Source of the DNA: Jeotgalibacillus soli
GTDB lineage: Bacteria; Bacillota; Bacilli; Bacillales; Jeotgalibacillaceae
Length of the DNA: 64,000 bases
Assembly (NCBI RefSeq): GCF_000829435.1
Contig: NZ_JXRP01000018.1
Span: 248,001-312,000, forward strand
Reading direction: 5' to 3'
Numbering within the stretch: position 1 is the first letter of the stretch; every line of letters starts with the position of its first letter. A program made the position numbers and the translations under genes. Shown piece by piece: positions 1 through 9,499 of the stretch. Under the pieces are notes generated by a model. The model searched no databases and was not told the origin of the DNA. It saw only the letters and a list, made by a program, of their open reading frames with translations.

Positions 1-1
1 A

Positions 2-2074
2 ATCAGTATATTACTTTTTTCACATGTTTTGCTTTTTGACCAGTTAAGAGAAGTGGGCTTGCTTCAATCAAACAGTGCTTTTATCAATACGTACAATCAG
101 CTTTATAATGAATCGATGAGTACCCTTTCTGAAAATAAAGGTGGAGGAATGGTAGGGGCTTTTTTTTACGCTATCTTTCATGTTCTTTTTGATTCTACTG
201 GAACAAAAATTGTCAGTGTTACGATGCTAATTGCAGGTTTGATTATGATGACGGGACGCTCTTTAGGCTCCGTACTTAAATCAGGACTTTCTTTCGTTGT
301 CCGGCTGATTATAAATGCTTGGGATACTTTTAAGGAAGATCGTGATTTGAAAAAAGAAAAAAAGAAAGAGCAAAAAAAAGCAGAGCAAATAGCGAGAAGA
401 TCTGGAAAAATCATTCAGCCGCAGAAAGAACCTGATCCTGTGGAAGAAACGATCTTACTTCCGCGTGATGAAGAATCCTTTGAACCCTTAATTTCAAGTT
501 TTGCTGAAAAGGTTGTCCAGCCTGTACATAAAAATGCTGGGAGTAGGCCGAACCAAGAAAAACCTGAGCCGAGTAGTCCTGAAGAGGAACAGGCATTTGA
601 AGAATTTGTGGATCCAAAAGTTGGAGTTGCTGAGGTGGAAAATAAAGACTATTTATTGCCTCCAATGGATATCTTAACACTCCCGCCCCATACAGATCAA
701 AGCAACGAGTATAAAGCTATTCAGCGAAATGCATCAAAGCTAGAAAAAACCTTTCAAAGCTTTGGTGTGAGAGCGAAAGTGACACAGGTTCATCTAGGTC
801 CTGCTGTAACAAAATACGAGGTGCATCCGGATGTAGGAGTAAAAGTCAGTAAAATTGTTAGCTTAAGTGACGACCTTGCCCTAGCCCTAGCAGCCAAAGA
901 TATTCGAATCGAAGCACCTATTCCGGGTAAGTCTGCCATTGGTATCGAAGTTCCGAATTCGGAAGTGGCGATGGTTTCATTAAGAGAGGTGCTTGAGGCT
1001 CAAGGACCAGAAAAGGCAGCTGCAAAGCTTTTGATCGGTCTTGGCAGAGATATAACAGGTGAAGCCGTTGTGGCAGAGCTGAACAAAATGCCTCATTTAC
1101 TCGTAGCAGGTGCTACCGGAAGTGGAAAGAGTGTGTGTATTAACGGAATTATCATTAGTATTTTAATGCGAACAAAACCTCATGAAGTAAAATTAATGAT
1201 GATTGATCCCAAAATGGTGGAGCTAAATGTTTACAATGGTGTTCCACATCTTCTTGCACCTGTTGTAACGGATCCTAAAAAAGCATCACAAGCTCTGAAA
1301 AAAGTAGTGAGTGAGATGGAACGCCGCTATGATCTTTTTTCACATACAGGTACGCGAAATATTGAAGGGTATAACGAACATGTCAGACGACACAATGATC
1401 AGCACGAAGAAAAGCAACCACAACTTCCGTATATCGTTGTCATTGTTGATGAGCTGGCCGATTTAATGATGGTTGCATCAAATGATGTTGAGGATGCGAT
1501 TACACGTCTTGCTCAAATGGCGCGTGCAGCCGGGATTCATTTAATCATAGCCACCCAGCGTCCTTCTGTAGATGTTATTACGGGGGTCATTAAGGCCAAT
1601 ATTCCTTCGAGAATTGCGTTTGCTGTATCTTCTCAAATTGATTCCAGAACGATCCTTGATTCAGGTGGAGCTGAAAAGTTGTTAGGACGAGGAGATATGT
1701 TGTTTATGCCGATAGGTGCGAATAAACCAGTACGCGTACAAGGGGCTTTTTTAAGTGATCAAGAGGTAGAGGGGATTGTGAGTTTCGTTATTGAACAGCA
1801 AAAGGCGCAGTATCAAGAGGAAATGATCCCAGATGATATTCCGGAGACCGAGATGGGGGAAGTTGAAGACGATCTTTATAACGAAGCCGTACAGCTTGTA
1901 TCGGAGATGCAAACCGCATCCGTTTCTATGCTTCAGAGGCGTTTTAGGGTAGGCTATACGAGAGCCGCACGTTTAATTGACGCAATGGAAATGCGAGGCG
2001 TGGTTGGACCGTATGAGGGAAGTAAACCCCGTACTGTGCTGATTGCGAAACCAGTGGATGATCAAAATTCTTAA
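2..2074 (+). CDS. spoIIIE: DNA translocase SpoIIIE/FtsK, 5' partial
   Basis: This is a septal DNA pump that moves the chromosome into the forespore and through closing division septa. The reading frame is open to the left edge, so the true start and roughly 100 N-terminal residues (membrane segments) lie outside the window; a TTG at 29 is only the first in-window start codon. Visible parts are one or two hydrophobic segments near the start ([25 protein letters not shown]), a charged Lys/Glu-rich linker, the FtsK motor with Walker A GATGSGKS (about nt 1108-1134) and Walker B-like [13 protein letters not shown], and a C-terminal winged-helix gamma domain ([21 protein letters not shown]). The following ymfC homologue matches the B. 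subtilis spoIIIE locus, which favours SpoIIIE over SftA. Confidence 0.95.
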   Translation: MSILLFSHVLLFDQLREVGLLQSNSAFINTYNQLYNESMSTLSENKGGGMVGAFFYAIFHVLFDSTGTKIVSVTMLIAGLIMMTGRSLGSVLKSGLSFVVRLIINAWDTFKEDRDLKKEKKKEQKKAEQIARRSGKIIQPQKEPDPVEETILLPRDEESFEPLISSFAEKVVQPVHKNAGSRPNQEKPEPSSPEEEQAFEEFVDPKVGVAEVENKDYLLPPMDILTLPPHTDQSNEYKAIQRNASKLEKTFQSFGVRAKVTQVHLGPAVTKYEVHPDVGVKVSKIVSLSDDLALALAAKDIRIEAPIPGKSAIGIEVPNSEVAMVSLREVLEAQGPEKAAAKLLIGLGRDITGEAVVAELNKMPHLLVAGATGSGKSVCINGIIISILMRTKPHEVKLMMIDPKMVELNVYNGVPHLLAPVVTDPKKASQALKKVVSEMERRYDLFSHTGTRNIEGYNEHVRRHNDQHEEKQPQLPYIVVIVDELADLMMVASNDVEDAITRLAQMARAAGIHLIIATQRPSVDVITGVIKANIPSRIAFAVSSQIDSRTILDSGGAEKLLGRGDMLFMPIGANKPVRVQGAFLSDQEVEGIVSFVIEQQKAQYQEEMIPDDIPETEMGEVEDDLYNEAVQLVSEMQTASVSMLQRRFRVGYTRAARLIDAMEMRGVVGPYEGSKPRTVLIAKPVDDQNS

Positions 2075-2083
2075 ACAATTATG

Positions 2084-2121
2084 AAAAAGGTGGCATGTCG
2101 ATAAGGCTTGTCACCTTTTTT
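2084..2121 (+). terminator. Rho-independent terminator of spoIIIE
   Basis: The stem AAAAAGGTGGCA/TGTCACCTTTTTT ends in a T-run 10 bases after the spoIIIE stop codon. Confidence 0.85.
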
Positions 2122-2145
2122 GAATCAAAAAAGATAGAACGTATG

Positions 2146-2204
2146 AGGTCAGACCTGTTTACCTTTTATCCACAAATAAGTTATACTATTGATAACGCTT
2201 ACAT
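2146..2204 (+). promoter_or_regulatory. Candidate promoter with GntR-type palindrome and cre site
   Basis: A palindrome AGGTCAGACCT (2146-2156) sits immediately before a -35-like TTTACC (2158-2163). A 17-base spacer separates this from TTATAC (2181-2186), and TTGATAACGCTTACAT (2189-2204) follows, matching 15 of 16 positions of the CcpA cre consensus. The transcript would run into the GntR gene through a leader of about 270 bases. The remainder of the 390-bp gap shows no gene. Confidence 0.45.
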
Positions 2205-2403
2205 GATAAATCCTTTCATATACGTACGATATAGCTTTTTTATAGAATTTTTTAGCTGAAAATTACGTTTGAAAGGAAGCATTAGCGGGAGTTCCCAACA
2301 ATTGCAACAAGTTTAATATTTATGTAATATAAATGATAGAATTTTCGACAAAATACTACAAATCTATTTCATTTAATATTGAAAAGTGTTATAGTATTTT
2401 CGA

Positions 2404-2436
2404 TTAGTAGGAATGAAATACATCAGAAGTCTGATG
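2404..2436 (+). promoter_or_regulatory. Candidate operator of the GntR regulator (autoregulation)
   Basis: The 7-2-7 palindrome CATCAGAAGTCTGATG (2421-2436) lies 28 bases upstream of the GntR start codon. It is downstream of a possible -10 TATAGT (2390-2395). Next to it is TTAGTAGGAATG (2404-2415), whose exact reverse complement occurs at 3201-3212, just upstream of the lipoprotein gene. Operator function is inferred from position and symmetry. Confidence 0.45.
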
Positions 2437-2464
2437 TCTTAAAAGAGTTGGTGGTGGTTCCAAA

Positions 2465-3190
2465 ATGACAATCAAAACAGATAATAGACACCTTTATCTC
2501 CAGGTGATCGATCGTCTAAAAAGAGACATTGACAACGGTGTCTACAAAGAGAAAGAGCGTCTCCCTTCTGAATTTGAACTTTCTCGTCAGCTCGGCATTA
2601 GCAGGGCAACTTTGCGAGAGGCACTGCGGATATTAGAAGAAGAGAATCGGATCGTTCGTCGTCATGGAGTGGGAACGTTTGTCAATGCAAAGCCTCTTTT
2701 CACATCCGGTATTGAACAGTTGTACAGTGTAACCGATATGATTAAACAGGCTGGCATGGAACCAGGCACAGTTTTTCTTAGCTCGACAAACCAAGTTCCA
2801 ACTGATGAGGATTTAACTCGCTTTTCATGCTTACCTGATGATGAAATGACAGTCATAGAACGTATGCGGACAGCAAATGGAGAGCCAGTGGTGTATTGTA
2901 TTGACAAAATACCAGTTGCTTTAATGCCCGCATCCTTTACTCATCAGGATGGATCCATGTTCTCACTTCTTGAAGATAGCGGACGGTTTTCCATCTCACA
3001 CGCAGTAACGCAAATTGAGCCGGTTGGATACCATGAAAAGGTCTCACCGATTTTAAATTGCGAGCCGGAAACTTCACTCCTTGTCCTTAAGCAATTACAT
3101 TTTGATGACAAGGATCAGCCGATTCTGTATTCCGTAAATTATTTTAGAGCGGACAGATTCAGCTTTCATGTAGTTCGTAAGCGTGTGTAA
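2465..3190 (+). CDS. ymfC: GntR-family transcriptional regulator with UTRA domain (YmfC-like)
   Basis: A 241-residue regulator. It has an N-terminal winged helix-turn-helix of GntR type (about residues 8-70, containing [21 protein letters not shown] and HGVGTFV) followed by a C-terminal ligand-binding UTRA domain of the HutC subfamily (about 90-235). Such regulators sense small metabolites, often sugars or their derivatives. It lies between spoIIIE and a nucleoside-type ABC importer, so the likely target is that operon. Palindromes upstream of it and a related half-site upstream of the ATPase gene support autoregulation and control of the importer. The ligand is not known from the sequence. 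Confidence 0.9.
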   Translation: MTIKTDNRHLYLQVIDRLKRDIDNGVYKEKERLPSEFELSRQLGISRATLREALRILEEENRIVRRHGVGTFVNAKPLFTSGIEQLYSVTDMIKQAGMEPGTVFLSSTNQVPTDEDLTRFSCLPDDEMTVIERMRTANGEPVVYCIDKIPVALMPASFTHQDGSMFSLLEDSGRFSISHAVTQIEPVGYHEKVSPILNCEPETSLLVLKQLHFDDKDQPILYSVNYFRADRFSFHVVRKRV

Positions 3191-3200
3191 TAGGTTAGAG

Positions 3201-3212
3201 CATTCCTACTAA
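3201..3212 (+). repeat. 12-bp inverted copy of TTAGTAGGAATG
   Basis: CATTCCTACTAA is the exact reverse complement of 2404-2415. The two copies bracket the GntR gene, one about 50 bases upstream of its start and the other about 33 bases upstream of the lipoprotein start. Confidence 0.5.
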
Positions 3213-3244
3213 TAATAAGAAAAACATTTTAGGGGGTCTATTAA

Positions 3245-4327
3245 TTGAAAAAACGCAAATTTGGATTGGGATTATCAATGCTTTTGGCTGCAGGAACGAT
3301 TCTAGGAGCTTGTGGCAGCGACACTGAGACATCAAATGGCGGCGAGGAAAACGGCGGTGGAGAAGAAGCGGCTGGTGATTTCACGGTATCCATGGTTACT
3401 GATGTTGGTGGAGTGGATGACAAATCATTTAACCAATCTGCTTGGGAAGGTCTTCAAGCGTTTGGTGCTGAGCATGGCTTAGAACAAGGTACTGATGGTT
3501 ATAACTATTTCCAATCACAAGGTGATGCTGATTATACAACGAATCTTAACACAGCAGTGCGTAACGATTTTGACCTGATTTTTGGAATCGGCTTCCTTTT
3601 ACAACCAGCGATTGAACAGGTAGCACAGCAACGTGCTGATTCTCACTTTGCGCTAGTTGACTCTGTTGCTGAAGGTGACAATGTCGCTTCCATCACATTT
3701 AAGGAGCATGAAGGTTCATTCCTGGTAGGAGTAGCTGCAGGTCTTCAAACAGAAACAAATAAGATCGGATTTATCGGTGGTGTTGAATCTGATTTGATTA
3801 ACAAATTTGCTGCTGGTTTTAAAGCAGGTGTGGAAGCAGTTAACCCAGATGCAACGGTAGATATCCAGTTTGCTGGAGACTTTAATAATGCATCCCGCGG
3901 TCAGCAAATGGCTGCTGCAATGTATGGTTCTGGTGTTGATATTGTTTATCACGCTGCCGGCGGAACTGGTAACGGAGTATTCACAGAAGCGAAAAACCTT
4001 AAACAACAAGATCCTGAACGTCAAATTTTCGTCATTGGTGTAGACCGTGACCAATCGGAAGAGGGAGCACTTGAAGCAGGTGGACAACCTTATAACGTCA
4101 CACTGACTTCAATGATTAAACGTGTTGATATCGCTGTTCAAGATATTTCAACCCGCGCAATGGAAGGTGACTTCCCAGGTGGAGAGATTATTGAGTATGG
4201 TATCGAAGAAAATGGGATTGCGGTAGCTCAATCGGAAAACCTGACTGAAGATACACTTGCACAAATTGAAACATATAAACAACAAATTCTTGATGGTGAA
4301 ATCGAAGTGCCATCCACACTTCAATAA
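3245..4327 (+). CDS. nupN: BMP-family substrate-binding lipoprotein of a nucleoside-type ABC importer
   Basis: A 360-residue extracellular substrate-binding lipoprotein. The start is TTG, 6 bases after TAGGGGGT. The signal peptide ends in the lipobox LGAC with the lipidated Cys at residue 23, followed by an acidic, Gly-rich linker. The mature part is a Bmp domain (PF02608 type), opening with VTDVGGVDDKSFNQSAW. Family members bind purine nucleosides (PnrA, BmpA, NupN). Downstream are the matching RbsA-type ATPase and two permeases, so this is the first gene of the importer; a terminator separates it from them, which would give the binding protein higher expression. The symbol is by similarity to the B. 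subtilis guanosine importer; substrate specificity is inferred. Confidence 0.88.
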   Translation: MKKRKFGLGLSMLLAAGTILGACGSDTETSNGGEENGGGEEAAGDFTVSMVTDVGGVDDKSFNQSAWEGLQAFGAEHGLEQGTDGYNYFQSQGDADYTTNLNTAVRNDFDLIFGIGFLLQPAIEQVAQQRADSHFALVDSVAEGDNVASITFKEHEGSFLVGVAAGLQTETNKIGFIGGVESDLINKFAAGFKAGVEAVNPDATVDIQFAGDFNNASRGQQMAAAMYGSGVDIVYHAAGGTGNGVFTEAKNLKQQDPERQIFVIGVDRDQSEEGALEAGGQPYNVTLTSMIKRVDIAVQDISTRAMEGDFPGGEIIEYGIEENGIAVAQSENLTEDTLAQIETYKQQILDGEIEVPSTLQ

Positions 4328-4340
4328 TAAAAATGCATAT

Positions 4341-4386
4341 GGGAATGGATGGCCGGTAATGCTGGCCTGATATTCCCTCTTTTTTT
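4341..4386 (+). terminator. Terminator after the lipoprotein gene
   Basis: A GGGAAT/ATTCCC outer stem encloses GGCC/GGCC and is followed by TCTTTTTTT. It probably allows partial read-through to the ATPase and permease genes. Confidence 0.75.
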
Positions 4387-4403
4387 AGCCTTTTTAGCCG
4401 GAA

Positions 4404-4450
4404 TGTTAACTGAAAAGGGGAATTATATTCTCACTTTCAGTTAGCATTTT
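4404..4450 (+). other. Intergenic hairpin between lipoprotein and ATPase genes
   Basis: TGTTAACTGAAA (4404-4415) pairs with TTTCAGTTAGCA (4435-4446), with one G-T pair, over a 19-base loop; four T follow. This could be a weak terminator or an mRNA-stabilising or processing structure. Confidence 0.5.
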
Positions 4451-4474
4451 GCTAAAAATTTATTCTGTAAAGAG

Positions 4475-4513
4475 AAGTCTGACCTCAATCAACTGACCTC
4501 TTGAGGGGGTCCT
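4475..4513 (+). promoter_or_regulatory. Candidate GntR operator half-site and hairpin before the ATPase gene
   Basis: AAGTCTGACCT (4475-4485) matches the reverse complement of the palindrome at 2146-2156 in 10 of 11 positions and shares AAGTCTGA with 2421-2436. TGACCTC is repeated just downstream. The second copy can pair with GGGGGTC (hairpin about 4493-4513), just before the ribosome binding site. Confidence 0.35.
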
Positions 4514-4535
4514 TTAAAATAAGGAGTGATCACGG

Positions 4536-6071
4536 ATGGAATATGTAATTGAAATGCTGAACATCCGCAAGGAATTTCCTGGGATTGTAGCGAATGATAA
4601 TATTACGCTGCAGCTCAAAAAGGGAGAGATTCATGCGCTTCTTGGCGAAAATGGAGCCGGAAAATCAACATTAATGAATGTCCTGTTCGGCCTTTACCAG
4701 CCGGAGAAAGGTGAAATTAAAGTGAAAGGAAAATCAGTGAAAATTACGAACCCGAATATTGCAAATGATCTCGGTATCGGGATGGTTCATCAGCACTTTA
4801 TGCTCGTAGATCCTTTTACTGTTACAGAAAACATTATATTAGGTATGGAGCCTAAAAAAGGCCTTACTGTAAATATGAAAAAAGCAGAAAAGGATGTAAA
4901 AGAAATTTCTGACCGTTATGGGCTAAGGGTTGATCCTTCTGCAAAAATTGCTGATATCTCAGTCGGGATGCAGCAGCGTGTAGAGATTTTAAAAACATTA
5001 TATCGCGGAGCGGAAATTCTTATTTTTGATGAGCCAACCGCGGTTCTAACGCCTCAGGAAATTAAAGAGTTAACACAGATTTTTAGAACGTTAATTAGTG
5101 AAGGCAAATCGATTGTTCTGATTACACATAAATTGAAAGAAATTATTGAAGTATGCGATCGGGTTACTGTCATTCGAAAAGGAGTCGGAATTGATACGCT
5201 TGATGTGCAAGGAACGACACCAAACGATCTTGCGAGTCTAATGGTCGGGCGTGAAGTACTATTTAAAACTGAAAAAACAGCTGCTGATCCTAAGGAGCCA
5301 GTGCTTGAAATTGAAAAGCTTCATGTAAAAGATTCCCGTGGAATTACAGCGGTTAAGGATTTAGATTTAACGGTTCGTGCCGGCGAAATTGTAGGTATTG
5401 CCGGAGTTGATGGAAATGGCCAGTCCGAGCTGATTGAAGCGATTACTGGTTTGAAAAAAGTTACTTCAGGTTCAATTAAATTAAATGGAAAAGAGCTTTC
5501 ACAGCTGAAACCTAGGAAAATCACAGAATCCGGTGTAGGTCATATTCCTCAAGACCGACACAAGCACGGGCTAGTACTTGATTTTCCAATCGGGGACAAC
5601 ATGGTACTTCAAACGTATTACCAATCTCCATATTCAAAAGGAAGTATTTTAAATAATAAAGAAATTAATAAACAAGCTAAGAAGCTGATTGCAGAATTTG
5701 ATGTCCGTACGCCTTCTGAGTTCACTGAAGCACGTGCCCTATCCGGAGGTAATCAGCAAAAAGCAATTATTGGCCGGGAAGTAGACCGTGATCCGGATTT
5801 ACTTATCGCAGCTCAGCCTACGCGCGGATTGGATGTTGGAGCCATTGAATTCATCCACCAACGTTTGATCGATCAGCGTGATAAAGGAAAAGCGGTGTTA
5901 TTGATTTCATTCGAACTTGACGAAGTCATTAATGTAAGTGACAAAATCGCCGTTATCTATGAAGGAAGAATTGTTGCGATCGTTGATCCAAAAGAAACCA
6001 CAGAGCAGGAGCTCGGTTTATTAATGGCGGGATCGAAACGAAAGGGAGCAGGTGAAGAAGCGAATGTCTAG
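4536..6071 (+). CDS. nupO: ABC importer ATPase with two nucleotide-binding domains (NupO/RbsA type)
   Basis: A 511-residue cytoplasmic ATPase with two fused ABC domains. The first contains Walker A GENGAGKST, a signature region DISVGMQQRVEIL and Walker B ILIFDEPTAVLTP. The second is degenerate as usual in this subfamily (GVDGNGQSEL instead of Walker A, LSGGNQQKAIIGRE signature, DLLIAAQPTRGLD). It energises import by the two downstream permeases, working with the BMP lipoprotein. Start at ATG 4536 after AAGGAGTGATC. It overlaps the next gene by 20 bases, showing co-translation. Confidence 0.92.
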   Translation: MEYVIEMLNIRKEFPGIVANDNITLQLKKGEIHALLGENGAGKSTLMNVLFGLYQPEKGEIKVKGKSVKITNPNIANDLGIGMVHQHFMLVDPFTVTENIILGMEPKKGLTVNMKKAEKDVKEISDRYGLRVDPSAKIADISVGMQQRVEILKTLYRGAEILIFDEPTAVLTPQEIKELTQIFRTLISEGKSIVLITHKLKEIIEVCDRVTVIRKGVGIDTLDVQGTTPNDLASLMVGREVLFKTEKTAADPKEPVLEIEKLHVKDSRGITAVKDLDLTVRAGEIVGIAGVDGNGQSELIEAITGLKKVTSGSIKLNGKELSQLKPRKITESGVGHIPQDRHKHGLVLDFPIGDNMVLQTYYQSPYSKGSILNNKEINKQAKKLIAEFDVRTPSEFTEARALSGGNQQKAIIGREVDRDPDLLIAAQPTRGLDVGAIEFIHQRLIDQRDKGKAVLLISFELDEVINVSDKIAVIYEGRIVAIVDPKETTEQELGLLMAGSKRKGAGEEANV

Positions 6072-7107
6072 TCGGTTGCAAGCCATATTAGTGCCAGTTA
6101 TTTCTGTTCTTCTTGGATTAATTGCAGGAGCGATTGTGATGCTCGTATCGGGTTTTAATCCTATTGAAGGATATGGAGCATTACTAAGAGGGGCTTTTGG
6201 AGATACCTTTTATATTGGAGAAACAATTAGACAAATTACACCTTATATTTTTGCGGGACTAGCTGTCGCATTTGCATTCCGAACAGGTCTTTTTAACATT
6301 GGGGTTGAAGGGCAGCTTTTAGTTGGGTGGATTGCATCGGTATGGGTCGGTTTAGCGTTTGATTTGCCTAAATTTATTCATTTGCCAATGGCTGTATTAG
6401 CTGGAGCCGCTGCAGGAGCTATATGGGGCTTTGTTCCTGGTTTTCTCAAAGCGCGCCTGCGGGTTCATGAAGTAATTGTTACGATTATGATGAACTATAT
6501 TGCATTGCACTTAGTTAACTACCTTGTACGTTATGTCATCTCAGATGAGCAGAATACCACGGTAGCTGTACCGCCTTCTGCATCGTTGAAATCGCCATTT
6601 TTAGAAAACTTGACAGACTTTTCTACACTCCATAATGGAATTTTCTTAGCGCTGGCTGCTGCGATCATTTTCTGGGTTGTACTAGAGAAAACAACAACTG
6701 GCTTCGAGCTTCGTTCTGTAGGTTTTAACCAGCATGCCTCCGAATATGCAGGTATGAATGTAAATCGTAATATTGTGCTTTCTATGGTCATCTCCGGGGC
6801 ATTCGCAGGTTTAGGCGGAGCGATGGAAGGACTTGGAACTTTCGGGTACGGATTTATTCATGGAGCATTTTCAGGGGTTGGATTTGACGGTATTGCTGTT
6901 GCACTACTGGGTGGTAACGTAGCCATTGGAGTTATTTTAGCTGCAGCTCTATTCGGTACGTTAAAAGTCGGTGCATTAAATATGCCAATCGAATCTGGGG
7001 TTCCGACTGAACTAGTTGAAATTGTGATTGCGTTAATTATATTTTTTGTTGCTTCGAGCTACATCATTAGATATTTATTGAACCGTTACAAAAAGGGGGC
7101 AAAATAA
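6052..7107 (+). CDS. nupP: ABC importer permease, first subunit (NupP type)
   Basis: A 351-residue integral membrane protein of the BPD_transp_2 family, with about ten hydrophobic segments and the conserved EGQLLVG and ALLGG-type loops. It forms the channel with the following permease. The GTG at 6052 overlaps the ATPase stop and sits only 3 bases after GGGAG; ATG 6064 (MSSRLQ) is an alternative start with a longer spacing. The Ser/Arg-rich N-terminus precedes the first membrane segment (AILVPVISVLLGLIAGAIVML). Specificity is inferred from the neighbouring BMP protein. Confidence 0.9.
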   Translation: MKKRMSSRLQAILVPVISVLLGLIAGAIVMLVSGFNPIEGYGALLRGAFGDTFYIGETIRQITPYIFAGLAVAFAFRTGLFNIGVEGQLLVGWIASVWVGLAFDLPKFIHLPMAVLAGAAAGAIWGFVPGFLKARLRVHEVIVTIMMNYIALHLVNYLVRYVISDEQNTTVAVPPSASLKSPFLENLTDFSTLHNGIFLALAAAIIFWVVLEKTTTGFELRSVGFNQHASEYAGMNVNRNIVLSMVISGAFAGLGGAMEGLGTFGYGFIHGAFSGVGFDGIAVALLGGNVAIGVILAAALFGTLKVGALNMPIESGVPTELVEIVIALIIFFVASSYIIRYLLNRYKKGAK

Positions 7108-8064
7108 ATGGATATCCTCTCAGCATTTGAAATTTTGGTTAAGTCCATGCTGTTCGCATCTGCCCCTCTGATTCTCACAGCGCTTGGCGGTGTATTTTCT
7201 GAACGATCAGGTGTTGTAAATATTGGTTTGGAAGGATTAATGGTCATCGGTGCCTTTTCAGCAATCATATTCAATATAACATTTGCATCAACACTAGGAG
7301 GAGCTACACCATGGGTAGCCTTATTGGTTGCGATGGCAATTGGAGGATTGTTCTCTTTAATCCACGCACTTGCATCTATTACATTCCGTGCAGACCAGGT
7401 AGTTAGTGGTGTGGCCATTAACTTTTTAGCGCTAGGTCTTTCGGTATTTTTAGTGAAAGCTTGGTACGGAGCAGGACAAACGCCTAAGATCCCGGTACCC
7501 ATGTATTATACAAATATTCCGATTTTATCGGACATTCCAGTCATCGGTACCATTTTCTTTAGCAACTATTTAACCTCTTATGTTGCCATCATTATTGCAT
7601 TCATTGCTTGGTTTGTTCTATTTAAAACGCCATTTGGCTTACGCTTGCGTTCTGTCGGTGAGCATCCTTTAGCAGCTGATACAATGGGGATTAACGTTTA
7701 TCGTATGCGCTATATTGCCGTTTTTATTTCTGGGATTCTTGGTGGGCTTGGGGGTGCTGTTTACGCACAAACCATTACACAGGATTTCAGTGGAACCACC
7801 ATTACAGGACAAGGCTTTATTGCACTTGCTGCTGTTATCTTTGGAAAATGGCATCCACTTGGTGCAATGGGAGCGGCACTGTTTTTTGGATTAGCACAAA
7901 GCTTAGCCATTATCGGCTCTAGCTTTGCATTTTTACAAGATGTGCCAAACTGGATTTTACTCGCTGCTCCATACATTTTAACTATTCTTGCCCTAGCAGG
8001 ATTTATTGGACGCGCGGATTCTCCAAAGGCAAACGGTATTCCTTATATTAAGGGGAAACGATAA
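7108..8064 (+). CDS. nupQ: ABC importer permease, second subunit (NupQ type)
   Basis: A 318-residue membrane protein of the BPD_transp_2 family with eight to ten hydrophobic segments, beginning MDILSAFEILVKSMLF. It has the family's GLEGLMVIGAF loop and a GFIALAAVIFGKWHP segment. It starts at the base after the previous gene's stop codon region, with RBS AAAGGGGGC, and is the last gene of the operon. It pairs with the first permease as a heterodimeric channel. Confidence 0.9.
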   Translation: MDILSAFEILVKSMLFASAPLILTALGGVFSERSGVVNIGLEGLMVIGAFSAIIFNITFASTLGGATPWVALLVAMAIGGLFSLIHALASITFRADQVVSGVAINFLALGLSVFLVKAWYGAGQTPKIPVPMYYTNIPILSDIPVIGTIFFSNYLTSYVAIIIAFIAWFVLFKTPFGLRLRSVGEHPLAADTMGINVYRMRYIAVFISGILGGLGGAVYAQTITQDFSGTTITGQGFIALAAVIFGKWHPLGAMGAALFFGLAQSLAIIGSSFAFLQDVPNWILLAAPYILTILALAGFIGRADSPKANGIPYIKGKR

Positions 8065-8071
8065 TAACGAT

Positions 8072-8100
8072 ATCGGTCAGCTAACCCTGACCGATTTTTA
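8072..8100 (+). terminator. Terminator of the nucleoside importer operon
   Basis: The perfect stem ATCGGTCAG/CTGACCGAT has a 6-base loop and is followed by TTTTT. Confidence 0.88.
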
Positions 8101-8223
8101 ATGTCTGAAAACTTGAATATATAGGACCATAGAATGTATAGTGGAGAGAAGGAATATATATACTATTATGTAGTAAACGGCAGCTACCATTAGATTTTTC
8201 CAACTGCCAGAAGGAGAGTTGCT

Positions 8224-9498
8224 ATGAGGATTGAACCACGTACCGTTAACCAACCAGGACTACGCATACATACAATTCGCACCAAACAATTTAAGACAAA
8301 TACAATGGTGATAAAATTTAGAGCACCGCTTAGAAAAGCAGATGTTACTGCACGTGCTCTTCTACCTTATGTTCTGCAGAGCAGTACTAACAGCTGGCCG
8401 ACGACTTCATTATTTAGAACACATCTGGATGATCTCTATGGTGCCAGCGCACAGGTAGATGTTGGAAAAAAAGGAGAATCCCATATACTAAGCTTCACTG
8501 TTGATGTAGCAAATGAGCGCTATTTAAAAGATTCGACACCTCTTACAAAAGAAGGTCTGAACGTTCTTAGTCAAATGCTTTTTCACCCACTTCTTGAAGG
8601 GAATGCATTCTCTGAGAAGGTTGTTGAACAGGAAAAACGGTCATTAAAACAGCGTCTTCAAGCTGCACGTGATGATAAGATGCGCTATGCAACACAAAGA
8701 CTGATAGAAGAAATGTGTGAAGGGGAAGCTTTTGCATTAAATGCCAGCGGTCATGCTGAAGAGGTTGATGCCATTACGCCTGCTTCATTATTTTCTTCCT
8801 ATCAGCGGATGCTGGCTGAAGACACCATTGATCTGTATTTAGTCGGTGATATTGACGAAGAGGACTTGATTAACTATTGTAAAGAGGCTTTTTCTTTTCA
8901 AAAACGCCAAAATATGCCTTCTGAAAAGGGATCAAATCTGACTAAACGTGAACCTAAAAAGATTGTTGAGCATCAAGACATTAAACAAGGTAAATTAAAT
9001 ATTGGCTACAGAACAAATGTTGTTTATGGTGATCCAAATTATATTCCTTTACTTGTTATGAATGGGATTCTGGGCGCCTTTCCTCATTCGAAGCTATTTA
9101 TTAATGTAAGGGAAAAGGAAAGTCTAGCTTATTATGCATCAAGCCGAATTGAAAGCCATAAAGGTCTTATCCTCATTATGTCAGGTGTGGATCCTTCGAA
9201 GATTGAACGTGCATCCACGATCATTAATGAGCAGATAAAGGCCATTCAAGAAGGGGATATTTCCGACAAGGAGTTTGTCCAAACCAAGGCTGTAATGAAA
9301 AATCAAATGCTTGAAACATTGGATGTTGCTAGAGGAATTGTGGAAGTATTTTATCAAAGCGAAGTGGCTGAAAATGCACTATCGATTGATGACTGGTTCA
9401 GCCAGGTTGAAAGTGTAAGCAAGGAAGCAGTTATTGAGGCAGCGAAAGAAGTTTCTCTAGATACTACTTATACTTTAACTGGGGAGGAGGGGGCTTAA
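8224..9498 (+). CDS. ymfF: M16-family peptidase-like protein without zinc motif (YmfF)
   Basis: A 424-residue pitrilysin/processing-peptidase-like protein. It has the M16 fold (two repeats) but no HxxEH zinc-binding motif, so it is the non-catalytic partner. The next gene, two bases downstream, encodes the HFLEH-bearing partner, as in the B. subtilis ymfF-ymfH pair. M16 proteins often work as active/inactive heterodimers, so a joint cytoplasmic peptidase is likely but inferred. Start at ATG 8224 after AAGGAGAGTTGCT. Confidence 0.9.
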   Translation: MRIEPRTVNQPGLRIHTIRTKQFKTNTMVIKFRAPLRKADVTARALLPYVLQSSTNSWPTTSLFRTHLDDLYGASAQVDVGKKGESHILSFTVDVANERYLKDSTPLTKEGLNVLSQMLFHPLLEGNAFSEKVVEQEKRSLKQRLQAARDDKMRYATQRLIEEMCEGEAFALNASGHAEEVDAITPASLFSSYQRMLAEDTIDLYLVGDIDEEDLINYCKEAFSFQKRQNMPSEKGSNLTKREPKKIVEHQDIKQGKLNIGYRTNVVYGDPNYIPLLVMNGILGAFPHSKLFINVREKESLAYYASSRIESHKGLILIMSGVDPSKIERASTIINEQIKAIQEGDISDKEFVQTKAVMKNQMLETLDVARGIVEVFYQSEVAENALSIDDWFSQVESVSKEAVIEAAKEVSLDTTYTLTGEEGA

Positions 9499-9499
9499 T

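Noticed and set aside
3716-4087. 123-codon minus-strand open frame inside the lipoprotein gene
   Set aside because: Antisense shadow of a well-supported BMP lipoprotein gene.
4328-4535. Possible purine riboswitch in front of the nucleoside-type ABC genes
   Set aside because: The conserved purine-aptamer core is absent; only simple hairpins and operator-like repeats are seen.
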